Shown here: positions 42,925 to 51,773 of the stretch, piece by piece
How positions within the stretch are numbered: position 1 is the stretch's first letter
Layout of the letters: each line of letters opens with the position of its first letter
Assembly: GCF_030733845.1 (NCBI RefSeq)
Contig: NZ_CP132312.1
Span: 186,001 to 250,000, forward strand
Origin: Shinella zoogloeoides
Lineage (GTDB): Bacteria; Pseudomonadota; Alphaproteobacteria; Rhizobiales; Rhizobiaceae
Direction: 5' to 3'
DNA: 64,000 nt
Translations under genes and position numbers: made by a program
The notes under the pieces: model-generated
What the model was told of the DNA's origin: nothing
What the model saw: only the letters and a program-made list of their open reading frames with translations
Databases searched by the model: none

Positions 42925-44172
42925 TTAGTTCCTGTAGAGCAGGCCTGCGGTATCGATCTCCGGCTTGCGGCCGGAGACGAGGTCGGCGATGAGCTTTCCC
43001 GAGCCACAGGCCATCGTCCAGCCAACATGGCCGTGGCCGGTATCGAGGAAGAGGTTTTCGTAGCGCGCGCGCCCATGCACCGGCACCGATCCGGGCATCA
43101 TCGGCCGCAGACCCGACCAGAGCACGGCCTTGGTCTCGTCGATGGCGCCGGGGAAGAGATCGTGCGCCGTCTTGAACATGGTGGCGAAATCGGACGGCTT
43201 GAAGGAACGGTCGTAGCCCGCGAACTCCGCCGTCGAGGCAAGGCGCAGGCGGTTGCCGAGGCGCGAATAGGCGATCAGCCGGTCTTCGTCGACGCCGCCC
43301 ATGGTCGGTCCATTGTCCGCGTCTATGGGAAGCGTCGCAGTGTATCCCTTGACGGGATAGACCGGCACGTCGATGCCGATCTTGCGGGCGAGCAGGGAAC
43401 TCTCCGGCCCGAGCGACAGCACGACGGCGTCGCAGGCGACCTGCCCCCTGTCCGTCAGCACGGCCTTGACCCGCCCGCCCTCTACGTCGAGACCGGTGAC
43501 GGTTGTGCCGAAGCGGAAATCGACGCCGTGGCGGGTGCGGGCCTGTTCGGCGAGGCTGCGGGTGAAGAGCGAGCTGTCCCCCGTCTGGTCCATCGGCGAA
43601 TAGACGCCGCCGGCAAGCTGGTGCTTGACCGCGGCAAGGCCCGGCTCCAGCGCTACCAGCCGTTCGCGATCGACCACTTCGATCTGAAGGCCCCGGTCGG
43701 CGATGTAGCGCATGTGTTTCGCGCCGGCATCCATGCTCTGCTGCGAACGGTAGAAATAGAGGATGCCCTTGCGCCGGTCGTCGTAGGAAATGCCGGTTTC
43801 CTCCTGCAGCGCGTTGATGCACTGGCGAGCATAGAAGGCGAGGCGCAGCTTGACGTCCGTATTGGCGTTGGCGCGGGCCTGCGTGCACTGCATGAGGAAG
43901 CGCAGGCACCAGGAAAGGAATTGCGGATCGAGCGAAAAGCGCACCTTGATGCCGAGGTCTGAGCGGAAGAGCGACTTCATGAAGGTGGCGAGCGCGCCGG
44001 GTGAAGCCCAGGCGGTGGAATCGCCCGGCGAGACGAGGCCGGCATTGCTCTGGCTGGTGCCGCGCGCCACGTCCTCGTGGCGCTCCAGCACGGTCACGTC
44101 ATGGCCGTCCTTCGACAGATACCAGGCCGCCGCCGTGCCGACGACACCGGCGCCCAGAACGACTACTTTCAT
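42925..44172 (-). CDS. D-amino-acid dehydrogenase, DadA type
   Basis: A 415-residue FAD-dependent oxidoreductase of the DAO/DadA class. The FAD-binding motif is VVVLGAGVVGTAAAWYLSKD (residues 3-22), then HDVTVLER; the C-terminal FAD block is LWSGLRPMMPGSVPV and DTGHGHVGWTMACGSGKL. DadA-type enzymes turn D-amino acids into imino acids, passing electrons to the quinone pool. It lies between the C45 gene (18 bases) and the racemase fusion (43 bases), which fits a racemase-dehydrogenase pair. With guanidinobutyrase nearby, a DauA-like D-arginine role is inferred, but the substrate is not proven by sequence. Confidence 0.9.
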   Translation of the reverse strand: MKVVVLGAGVVGTAAAWYLSKDGHDVTVLERHEDVARGTSQSNAGLVSPGDSTAWASPGALATFMKSLFRSDLGIKVRFSLDPQFLSWCLRFLMQCTQARANANTDVKLRLAFYARQCINALQEETGISYDDRRKGILYFYRSQQSMDAGAKHMRYIADRGLQIEVVDRERLVALEPGLAAVKHQLAGGVYSPMDQTGDSSLFTRSLAEQARTRHGVDFRFGTTVTGLDVEGGRVKAVLTDRGQVACDAVVLSLGPESSLLARKIGIDVPVYPVKGYTATLPIDADNGPTMGGVDEDRLIAYSRLGNRLRLASTAEFAGYDRSFKPSDFATMFKTAHDLFPGAIDETKAVLWSGLRPMMPGSVPVHGRARYENLFLDTGHGHVGWTMACGSGKLIADLVSGRKPEIDTAGLLYRN

Positions 44173-44190
44173 TGCAGATCTCCCTGACCC

Positions 44191-45207
44191 CTAGCTGCTC
44201 ACCGCGCCCTGCTTGAAGGTCGGCGCGAAGCCGCCGGAATCCCCATCGTTGAAGCGGATGATGCGCACCTCCTCCTCGAAGGCGGTGCAGGATTGCCGCC
44301 ACACCGATCCCGGCCAGACCAGTTCCACCGAGGCGTCGAGCGGGTGGTAGGCGGCGGTGTAGAGCGTGCCGTAGCCGCGTCCGTACGAGGTCTGGTAGAC
44401 CGGCGGGCGCAGGAAGCTGGCAAGCACGGCTTGCGTATCGGCCGTGCCGGCAAGCGTTTTCTCCAGCGACGCCTCGCGCTCCATCGACCGGGTGGTCTCG
44501 GCATGGCGCGCCCATTCGACGCCGTGCTGGTGGTTGGTGCTGACGCGCCGCTCCACCACTTCGGCCGGGCGGTCCGGGTTGACATAGACCGTCGCGTGGC
44601 TGCCGTCCCGGTCGATGATGGCGATCGAATAGGACATGTGAACGGGAATGCGCTGGAGCATTGCGACGGCCTCGGCCGTGTTGCTCGCGAATTCCAGCAC
44701 GTAGCGCAGCACGACGGGAATGCCGAAGCCCTGCCCTGCCGCCGTACGCCCGCCGAAGGAGAGCGAGACGGCAAGCCCATCCTCGTTGATGCCGTCGAGC
44801 ACGCCCCACAGGCAATCGACCACCGCCACCACCCGCTTGTTGTAGCGCGAGGCGAGCCAGGTGCCTTCGAGAAGGCGGGGGCTATAGTCGTAGTTGCGGA
44901 TGAGTGCCGGCTCCGCCCCCGTCAGGATCGCCTGCGAGCAGCCGCCGACATAGAAGGGGGGGCACCACATGGAGAGGAACCGCGCCTCGAGGTCCCCGCC
45001 GCCGGCCGCCGCGACGATGGCCTCATAGGTCGGCAGCAGTTCCGGCATGTGGGTGCGCAGCGCCTTCAGGCTCATGAAATAGGTGGGGCGCGAACGGACC
45101 CCGTCACGCACGAACCAGCGGCTATAGGCGTGCCAATGACGATCGAACACCCGGCGCCATTTCGGGCCGGGCAGGTCTTCGTCGATGGCTTCGAACTGGA
45201 GGTCCAT
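44191..45207 (-). CDS. C45-family autoproteolytic acyltransferase/amidohydrolase
   Basis: A 338-residue Ntn-hydrolase-type protein of peptidase family C45 (isopenicillin acyltransferase-like). The likely autoprocessing site is in YVGGCSQAIL, giving Cys90 as N-terminal nucleophile; the following ALIRNYDYSP matches the conserved family sequence GRNLDW-type. Cleavage products would be about 89 and 249 residues. Such enzymes form or hydrolyse amides. It is six bases from the ATP-grasp gene and 18 from the dehydrogenase gene, so it may remove or add an acyl/amide group on the operon substrate. Not part of any arginine pathway known to me. Confidence 0.8.
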   Translation of the reverse strand: MDLQFEAIDEDLPGPKWRRVFDRHWHAYSRWFVRDGVRSRPTYFMSLKALRTHMPELLPTYEAIVAAAGGGDLEARFLSMWCPPFYVGGCSQAILTGAEPALIRNYDYSPRLLEGTWLASRYNKRVVAVVDCLWGVLDGINEDGLAVSLSFGGRTAAGQGFGIPVVLRYVLEFASNTAEAVAMLQRIPVHMSYSIAIIDRDGSHATVYVNPDRPAEVVERRVSTNHQHGVEWARHAETTRSMEREASLEKTLAGTADTQAVLASFLRPPVYQTSYGRGYGTLYTAAYHPLDASVELVWPGSVWRQSCTAFEEEVRIIRFNDGDSGGFAPTFKQGAVSS

Positions 45208-45213
45208 GGCGCC

Positions 45214-46752
45214 CTACAGAATCTTGAAGGAGCCGGCTTCCGGCGCGTCGTCGCGCTGGATCTCCGTCAGCGGCTTGCTGGCATAGAGGCGCTTGATGCC
45301 CTTGATCCAGTTGCTGGCGCGCTCGTTCAGCTCGAATTCGTCGTCCATCACCCGCCCGCGCGTGATCAGGATGCCGAGGTCTGCTCCTTCGTAGCGGTAG
45401 TCGCCCGGGCCGGTGATGCGCAGGAAGAAGGCCTCCTCGTCGCTCTCGATCGCCTGGCGGTGATAGTCGAAGCGATCGTAGGACACGCTGCCATCGGGCG
45501 CCATGCGGTAGATGCCGCTTGCGGGCGCATGGGTGACGATGTCGACGAGGTCCTCCGTCGACTTGATGACCACCTGCGACCAGGAATCGATGAACTCTTT
45601 TCGCGCCCAGCGGTCGTTCAGCTCCTCCACGTCGATCTTGTAGTCGATGCCGGAAAATTCCATGAGGTGGAACAGGAAGAGCGGCGCATCGGCATAGGCG
45701 AAGGCGGCGTGGTTCGTCATGGAGCTGGCGCCGCAGATGCGCGGGTTGAGTTCGCCGAGATAGACCTCGTTGTCCTCGACGTCGATCAGGAAATCGAGGT
45801 CGAAATAACCGCGATATCCCTCCTCGCGCAACTGGTTGCCGAAGCGGTATGCCATGTCGCGCGCCTTGGCGCGGATCTTTTCGGAGAAGGCGCCGGGGAA
45901 GATTTCGTTGCCGCACCAGCCGCCCTTGTAGGGCGTCAGCGCGGGCTGGCCGACGACCTCCGTCAGGAGCGGGCCGACCAGCGTGCCGGACCCGGTCGTG
46001 CAGGCCTCCATCGTCGCGCCGCGGCACTTGATGCGCTTCATGATCTTCACTTCGTCTTCTGCGGAAATCTCCGCGGCGTGACGGTTATAGTCCTCCTCGC
46101 TGGCGATGAAGAAGGTCGTGTGGCCGCTGTCGCCGAAGGCGGTCTGCACCACGAGGTCCGCACCGATGCCCGCTTTTTTGGCTGAGGACAGCAGCTCCTC
46201 ATAGGTGCGGGCCGGCGCCAGTGTGTTCGGCACGGAGGGCACGCCCGCCTTGTTGCCGATGCGCACGGTTTCCATCTTGTTGTCGCAGCGCTGGCGCAGC
46301 TTCGCCTTGGGGAACCAGACCTCGATGCCGAGTTCCTTGCAGATCTCCTCGGTCGTCTCGTCGAACATCAGGAAGGTCGCGACCGCCCGGCCGCCGCGCC
46401 TAGTGATGTAGTCGATCACTTCCTTGTGCTGCAGCAGGTAGTTGTTGATGTCCTCGATGCTCTCGAATTCGGCATGGGGGATTTCGGAGGGGACGAAGAC
46501 GTTGGGGTGGCGGCCGTCGAAGCAGTCGATATAGCTGACGAACTTGAAATTCCGCACCCATTCGTCGATGCCGATCAGGTTGAAGTTCGTTGCGGAGATG
46601 AAATAGATCGGGCGCTCGTTGCGATGCATGACGACGCGAAGGTCGGCGACGTTGCGAATGGTTTCCATGATGTACCCCTCATGTGACTTCGAGTGCTTCT
46701 TGCGCTTGTCGCGCTTCTTTTCCTTCTTCTTCTCTTTCTTCTTTTTCGACAT
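45214..46752 (-). CDS. ATP-grasp ligase with lysine-rich N-terminus
   Basis: A 512-residue ATP-grasp protein. The N-terminal pre-ATP-grasp region (about 29-150) includes YIDCFDGRHPNVFVPSEIP. The ATP-grasp core (about 150-360) has AGVPSVPNTL, LVVQTAFGDSGHTTFF, and the Mg/ATP motif FLIDVEDNEVYLGELNPR. It joins a carboxylate to an amine or other nucleophile at the cost of ATP. The first 28 residues, MSKKKKEKKKEKKRDKRKKH and on, are almost all Lys/Glu/Arg, which is unusual. An alternative start is ATG 46668 (METIRN), preceded by GAGGGG six bases away, so the tail may be untranslated. Substrate unknown. Confidence 0.8.
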   Translation of the reverse strand: MSKKKKEKKKEKKRDKRKKHSKSHEGYIMETIRNVADLRVVMHRNERPIYFISATNFNLIGIDEWVRNFKFVSYIDCFDGRHPNVFVPSEIPHAEFESIEDINNYLLQHKEVIDYITRRGGRAVATFLMFDETTEEICKELGIEVWFPKAKLRQRCDNKMETVRIGNKAGVPSVPNTLAPARTYEELLSSAKKAGIGADLVVQTAFGDSGHTTFFIASEEDYNRHAAEISAEDEVKIMKRIKCRGATMEACTTGSGTLVGPLLTEVVGQPALTPYKGGWCGNEIFPGAFSEKIRAKARDMAYRFGNQLREEGYRGYFDLDFLIDVEDNEVYLGELNPRICGASSMTNHAAFAYADAPLFLFHLMEFSGIDYKIDVEELNDRWARKEFIDSWSQVVIKSTEDLVDIVTHAPASGIYRMAPDGSVSYDRFDYHRQAIESDEEAFFLRITGPGDYRYEGADLGILITRGRVMDDEFELNERASNWIKGIKRLYASKPLTEIQRDDAPEAGSFKIL

Positions 46753-46773
46753 GCCCCCCGGTCCGTCGGTTGG

Positions 46774-48216
46774 TCAGCGTTTCAGGCGCGATGTGACGTG
46801 TTTGACTTCCAGATAGGACGACATGCCCCACGGCCCGAGCTCGCGGCCGATGCCGCTCGCCTTGAAGCCGCCCCACGACGTCTCGACGAAAATGGCCTGA
46901 GGGCTGTTGATCCAGATATGGCCGGCCTCGATGGCATCCGCCACGCGGTTCGCCTGTTCCTCGTCGCCGCTGACGACCGTGGCGACGAGGCCGAAGTCGC
47001 AGTCGTTGGCGAGCGCGATGGCCTCCTCCTCCGTCTCGAAGGTGCGGATGCACAGGACCGGACCGAAAATCTCCTCGCGCCAGAGGGCGCTGGTCGCCGG
47101 CACGTCGCCGAAAATCGTCGGCTCGACGAACCAGCCGTCGAGGCCGGCCGGCTTGCCGCCGCCGGCCAGCAGCGACAGGCCCTCGGCCTTGCCGCGTTCG
47201 ATATAGGCGAGCACCTTGTCATGCTGCGCCTTCATGGTGATCGGGCCGATCTCTGTGCCCTCGTCCAGGGGATCGCCGGGCTTCAAGGCTCGGCTTCTGG
47301 CGATTATGGCCTCGATCAGTTTTGGCGCAATGGGTTTTTCTACCAGAAGGCGAGAAGTGGCCGAACACATCTGGCCGGCGTTGAAGAAGATGCCGCCGAG
47401 CACGCATTCCACGGCCTCGTCAAAATCCGCATTTGCGAAGACGACGATGGGCGATTTGCCGCCGAGTTCCAGGCTCACCGATTTGACGCCCGGCGCACCC
47501 GCCGCCATGACGCGCGCGCCGACGGCGTTCGAGCCGGTGAAAGAAACCTTGGCCACGTCCGGATGGGTCGTCATCGGCGCGCCGACACGCTCGCCGGTGC
47601 CGGTGACGATGTTGAGCACGCCGGGCGGCAGGCCGATCTCGTCGGCGATAGCGCCGAGTTCCAGCTCCACGACGGGGGTGATCTCGGAGGGTTTCAGCAC
47701 GACGGTACAGCCGGCGGCAAGGGCCGGGGCAACTCTCCACGAGGTCGTCACCAGCGGGAAGTTCCAGGGCACGATAAGGCTCGCGACGCCCGCGGGTTCC
47801 TGGCGCAGCCGGGCGTGAAAACCATTATCGGGAAGCGCCACATCGGCATCCTGTCGCTCCTGAAGGACGACGGCCTGTTCGGCATAGTAGGCGAAGGACG
47901 CGGCCGCATCGGCCATGTCGATGCGCGCCTCGGCGATCGGCTTGCCGTTGTTGCGCGAGGAGAGGCGAGCCAGCTCTTCTGCGCGGTCCCGCAGCCTTTG
48001 CGCGATCGCGCCCAGATAGCGGGCGCGCTCGCGCCCGCCCGCATCGCGCCAGCCCGGGAAGGCCGCCTTGGCGGCGGCCACGGCCTTGGCGACGTCTCCC
48101 GGGCCGCCGGCCGAGACCTCATGGTAGACAGTGCCGCGATAGGGATCGAAGACCGGGATGCGGCCGGGCTCTACAGGGTCCTGCCAGCGACCGTCAATGT
48201 AGAGCTGGTGCCGCAT
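46774..48216 (-). CDS. Aldehyde dehydrogenase (KauB/4-guanidinobutanal dehydrogenase candidate)
   Basis: A 480-residue NAD-dependent aldehyde dehydrogenase. Visible are VPWNFPLVTTSWRVAPALAA (NAD site), LELGGKSPIVVF (general base Glu), NAGQMCSATSRLL (catalytic Cys) and the C-terminal WGGFKASGIGRELGPWG. It is most like betaine/aminobutyraldehyde-type enzymes. It follows the TPP-enzyme gene by seven bases; in the arginine transaminase route KauB oxidises the 4-guanidinobutanal made by the decarboxylase, so the order matches. The substrate is inferred from context. Confidence 0.88.
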   Translation of the reverse strand: MRHQLYIDGRWQDPVEPGRIPVFDPYRGTVYHEVSAGGPGDVAKAVAAAKAAFPGWRDAGGRERARYLGAIAQRLRDRAEELARLSSRNNGKPIAEARIDMADAAASFAYYAEQAVVLQERQDADVALPDNGFHARLRQEPAGVASLIVPWNFPLVTTSWRVAPALAAGCTVVLKPSEITPVVELELGAIADEIGLPPGVLNIVTGTGERVGAPMTTHPDVAKVSFTGSNAVGARVMAAGAPGVKSVSLELGGKSPIVVFANADFDEAVECVLGGIFFNAGQMCSATSRLLVEKPIAPKLIEAIIARSRALKPGDPLDEGTEIGPITMKAQHDKVLAYIERGKAEGLSLLAGGGKPAGLDGWFVEPTIFGDVPATSALWREEIFGPVLCIRTFETEEEAIALANDCDFGLVATVVSGDEEQANRVADAIEAGHIWINSPQAIFVETSWGGFKASGIGRELGPWGMSSYLEVKHVTSRLKR

Positions 48217-48223
48217 CTTCGCC

Positions 48224-49846
48224 TCACGCCGTCAGCGCATCGGCAAGCGGGGAGCCTGCCTGGATTTCGATCACGGTGGGCACCTTGCGGGTGGCGGAGG
48301 CCTTGAGTTCGCCTTCGAGTTCCGCAAGGGAGGCCGGGCGCGAGGCTTCGCAGCCGAGCGCCTTTGCGAGGCCGACGAAATCGGGCGTGAAGATATCGAC
48401 GCCGATCTGCGGGATGTCGCGCTCGGCCATGAAGGCCTTGATCTCGCCGTAGCTGGTGTTGTTCCAGATGACGACGGCCGTGGCGATGCCCGCTTCCACG
48501 GCGCTCGCCAGTTCCTGCACGGAGAATTGCAGGCCGCCGTCGCCGATGAGGCAGACGGAGGGACGGTCCGGCGCGCCGAGCTTGGCGCCGAAGGCGGCCG
48601 GCAGGCCGTAGCCGAGCGTGCCGTAGCCGGTGGAGGAGTTGAAGAAGGAACGCACCTGCGGCGCCTGGTAGAACTGATTGACCGCGTAGACCGGTTCGGT
48701 CTGGTCGCCGGCAACCGTCGCATCGGGCAGCGCGCGGGTGACGATCTCCATCAGCCTGCCATGGGTGCGGCAGGCGGGCCACAGGCCGGCGGCCACCTTT
48801 TCACGGACTGCCTTCGCCCGCGCCGCTCCGTCGCCTGTCTTGCGGGTTTCGCCAAGAGCGGCGTCGAGGCTGGCGGCGGCGAGTTTTGCGTCGGCGGCGA
48901 TCGGCACGTCGCAGCGAAGGCCGGTGACGATCTGCGCCGGGTCGATGTCGATGCGGATGAGCGGGCCGCCGAAGGTCAGCGGCTTCGGCTCGGGATACAT
49001 CTCCGTCTCGCCGAACTCCGTGCCGATGGCGAGGATCGCGTCGCTTGCCGCAAGCTCGTCGAGCAGCGGCTGCATGCTGAGATTGCCGGTCATGGTCAGC
49101 GCATGGCCGGGTTTCAGGATGCCGCGGCCGTTGATCGTCATGAAGACGGGGGCGTCGAGCTTTTCGGCGATGGCCGTGATTTCCGCCGCCGCATCGGCGG
49201 CACCGCCACCGGCGACGATCATCGGACGCTTGGCGGCCTTGAGGATCGATGTTGCTTTCTCGATGGCCGAAGGATCTGCGGCGGCGCGGCCCGGCAGCGG
49301 CCAGGCGTCCGCGGAGAGGTGCTCCGCTTCGGCGACGATCACGTCGAGCGGGATTTCGATATGGACGGGGCGCGGGCGCCCGGAATTGAACACGGTGAAG
49401 GCGCGCGCCATCACCTCGGGAAGCTGAGCGGGATCGAGCAGCGTGTGGCTGAAGGCGGCAACACCGGCCACGAGATTGCGCTGGGAGGGCAGTTCATGCA
49501 GCCGCCCCTGCCCCATGGCGAGCTCTGCGCGCGAATTCACCGCCGAGATGACCAGCATCGGCACCGAATCCGCATAGGCCTGGCCCATAGCGGTGGCGAT
49601 GTTGGTCATGCCCGGGCCGGTGACGATGAAGCAGACACCCGGCTTGCCCGTCACGCGCGCATAGCCGTCGGCCATGAAGCCCGCGCCCTGTTCGTGGCGC
49701 GGCGTGACGTGGCGGATCTTCGTGGCCGGCAGGCCGCGATAGAGTTCGACCGTGTGGACGCCCGGGATGCCGAAGATCAGTTCGACGCCGTAGGATTCCA
49801 GGAGACGGACGAGGTATTCGCCGGTGGTGAGACGGGTGTCTGCCAT
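48224..49846 (-). CDS. aruI: TPP-dependent decarboxylase, 5-guanidino-2-oxopentanoate decarboxylase-like
   Basis: A 540-residue ThDP enzyme of the acetolactate-synthase/benzoylformate-decarboxylase superfamily. The cofactor Glu52 is in PRHEQGAGFMADGYARVTG; the ThDP/Mg motif is GDGGLQFSVQELASAVEAG, followed by the Asn in WNNTSYGEIK. Acetolactate synthase is unlikely: no regulatory subunit or leucine/valine genes are nearby, and the gene lies next to guanidinobutyrase and an aldehyde dehydrogenase. AruI converts 2-ketoarginine to 4-guanidinobutanal. The start 49846 has GAGGCG eight bases upstream. Substrate by analogy and context. Confidence 0.82.
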   Translation of the reverse strand: MADTRLTTGEYLVRLLESYGVELIFGIPGVHTVELYRGLPATKIRHVTPRHEQGAGFMADGYARVTGKPGVCFIVTGPGMTNIATAMGQAYADSVPMLVISAVNSRAELAMGQGRLHELPSQRNLVAGVAAFSHTLLDPAQLPEVMARAFTVFNSGRPRPVHIEIPLDVIVAEAEHLSADAWPLPGRAAADPSAIEKATSILKAAKRPMIVAGGGAADAAAEITAIAEKLDAPVFMTINGRGILKPGHALTMTGNLSMQPLLDELAASDAILAIGTEFGETEMYPEPKPLTFGGPLIRIDIDPAQIVTGLRCDVPIAADAKLAAASLDAALGETRKTGDGAARAKAVREKVAAGLWPACRTHGRLMEIVTRALPDATVAGDQTEPVYAVNQFYQAPQVRSFFNSSTGYGTLGYGLPAAFGAKLGAPDRPSVCLIGDGGLQFSVQELASAVEAGIATAVVIWNNTSYGEIKAFMAERDIPQIGVDIFTPDFVGLAKALGCEASRPASLAELEGELKASATRKVPTVIEIQAGSPLADALTA

Positions 49847-49850
49847 GATG

Positions 49851-50804
49851 TTATCGCCTCTGCACGCCCGGAAGGACGCAAAGCATTTCAAAGAGAAGGT
49901 TGGCCGCCGTGATCGCCGTGTTGCCCGAGGGATCGTAAGGCGGGGAGACCTCGACGAGGTCGCAGCCGACGAGGTTGAGGCCCCAGCAGCCGCGGATGAT
50001 CTCCAGCGCCTGGATCGTGTTGAGGCCGGCGATCTCGGGCGTGCCGGTGCCGGGCGCGATCGACGGATCGAGGCTGTCGATGTCGAAGGAGAGATAGACC
50101 GGGCGGTCGCCCATCTGCGCGCGGACTTCCTCCATCAGCGGCGTCAGCGACTTGTGCCAGCACTCTTCCACCTGCACCACGCGGAAACCCTGCTCGCGCG
50201 ACCAGTCGAAATCGTCGGCGGCATAGCCCGTGCCGCGCACGCCGATCTGGATGCAGCGCTTGGTGTCGAGCACGCCGGCCTCGACCGCGCGGCGGAACGG
50301 TGTGCCGTGGGCGATCGGCTCACCGAACATGTGCTCGTTGATATCGGCATGGGCATCGACATGGATAAGGCCGACGGGGCCGTGTTTTTCCGCCATCGCC
50401 CGCAGGATCGGATAGGAGAGCGTGTGGTCGCCGCCGAGCGTCAGCGGGATGCAGTCGTTCTTGATGATGTCGCGATAGGCATCGGTGATGATGTCGATGC
50501 ATTTCGGCAGGTTGAACGTGTCGATCGCGACGTCGCCGATATCGGCGACCTGCAGGCTTTCGAAGGGGGCGGCGCGGGTCGCCATGTTGTAGGGGCGGAT
50601 CATGCAGCTCTCGGTGCGGATCTGCCGCGGCCCGAAGCGCGTGCCCGGCCGGTTCGACGTGCCGATATCCATGGGAATGCCGACGAAGCAGGCGTCGAGC
50701 CCTTCCGAGGTCGGCTGCGTCGGCAGGCGCATCATGGTGGCGGGGCCGCCAAAGCGCGGCATTTCGTTGCCGCCCAGCGGCTGGTTGAAGGTCTTTGTCG
50801 TCAT
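49851..50804 (-). CDS. gbuA: Ureohydrolase, guanidinobutyrase/agmatinase family
   Basis: A 318-residue binuclear Mn ureohydrolase. All metal motifs are intact: GGDHTLS, HVDAHADIN, and SFDIDSLDPSIAPGTGTPEI, with the downstream Glu in DLVEVSPPYD. The N-terminal RFGPRQIRTESCMIRPYN is typical of guanidinobutyrase/agmatinase enzymes. It would release urea from 4-guanidinobutanoate to give GABA. GGAGGAAAACAG precedes ATG 50804. The TPP enzyme starts four bases after its stop. Agmatinase or proclavaminate-amidinohydrolase activity cannot be excluded, but context supports the guanidinobutyrate reading. Confidence 0.88.
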   Translation of the reverse strand: MTTKTFNQPLGGNEMPRFGGPATMMRLPTQPTSEGLDACFVGIPMDIGTSNRPGTRFGPRQIRTESCMIRPYNMATRAAPFESLQVADIGDVAIDTFNLPKCIDIITDAYRDIIKNDCIPLTLGGDHTLSYPILRAMAEKHGPVGLIHVDAHADINEHMFGEPIAHGTPFRRAVEAGVLDTKRCIQIGVRGTGYAADDFDWSREQGFRVVQVEECWHKSLTPLMEEVRAQMGDRPVYLSFDIDSLDPSIAPGTGTPEIAGLNTIQALEIIRGCWGLNLVGCDLVEVSPPYDPSGNTAITAANLLFEMLCVLPGVQRR

Positions 50805-50900
50805 CTGTTTTCCTCCGGCGGGGCGGTGTTTCACGTCTTTTGCCCCGACCTGACTGCACTCTACGAGACTTGCCCGAACGGCTGGAATACCCCTTTTCGA

Positions 50901-51773
50901 TTATTCTTCGGCCCGGGGCAGGATAAGGCAGGGCACGGGCGCGTTGTGCACGATCTTGCGGGCGTTCGAACCGAGGAAGACGCGCAGGATCGGCCCGAGC
51001 TTGCTGGAGCCGAGCACGAGCAGTTCTCCCTCCTCCCAGGAGAGCGACTCGAAGGCGGCCTTCCAGGTCGGCCCGTCCGCGATTTCGGCGGACAGGCCCT
51101 TCTGATCCGCCAGCAGGGCCGTCTGGGCATCCCGCGCCTGTTCGCGCAGCACGTTGGAAACGAACTGCTCCGCGTCGTAGCCCGCGCCCGTCGGGTACAT
51201 CTGCTTGTCGCGCACCACGAAGGTCACGAGACGGAGCGGAACCGTGTATTCCCGGGCCAGTGCGGCGCTGCGCGCGACGATGCCGGGTGCCGAAGACGAG
51301 CCGGAATAGGCGGCGCTGAGCCGTCGTACAAGGGTCCCGGGCCCGGCCGAATAGCCGTGCGGCGCCACGGCGATCGGCAGATGCGCCGAGCGCAGCAATT
51401 CCGTCGTCACGCCGCCCTCGCCGAAATAGCCGAGCGGCGCTTCGCGTGCCGAGCCGAGCACGAGGCAGTCGGCCCCGATATCCGAGGCGGCCCTGATCAG
51501 GCCCTCGCGGGCCGAAGGGGCGGAAACGGCCATGAACTCGGCGGTGACGTCGGCGGGCAGCGCCGCTTTCGCCTCTGCCTGAACCGTTACCGTGTGGCGG
51601 GCGAGGAAGCTGCCATATTCGCCGTCGACGCGCGCCGGCGAGGGATGCCCCCAGGTGTCGGGCGTCACGGTGCAGGCGAAAAGCGAGGCCTTGCAGGACC
51701 GGGCGAGCATCGCGCCCAGCGCCAATGCCTCCTGTCCGCCCTGGTCGGCGGAAAGTCCGACGAGGATCTTCAT
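50901..51773 (-). CDS. Universal stress protein, tandem Usp domains
   Basis: A 290-residue protein with two Usp (Rossmann-like) domains. Domain 1 begins MKILVGLSADQGGQEALALG and ends CLVLGSAREAPLGYFGEGGV; domain 2 begins near LVRRLSAAYSGSSSAPGIVA and ends with LLVLGSSKLGPILRVF and VPCLILPR. The G-x2-G-x9-G-S/T ATP motif is present only loosely in both. It overlaps the permease gene by four bases and lies 96 bases before gbuA. Its role in the operon is unclear; stress proteins coupled to permeases are common. Confidence 0.85.
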   Translation of the reverse strand: MKILVGLSADQGGQEALALGAMLARSCKASLFACTVTPDTWGHPSPARVDGEYGSFLARHTVTVQAEAKAALPADVTAEFMAVSAPSAREGLIRAASDIGADCLVLGSAREAPLGYFGEGGVTTELLRSAHLPIAVAPHGYSAGPGTLVRRLSAAYSGSSSAPGIVARSAALAREYTVPLRLVTFVVRDKQMYPTGAGYDAEQFVSNVLREQARDAQTALLADQKGLSAEIADGPTWKAAFESLSWEEGELLVLGSSKLGPILRVFLGSNARKIVHNAPVPCLILPRAEE

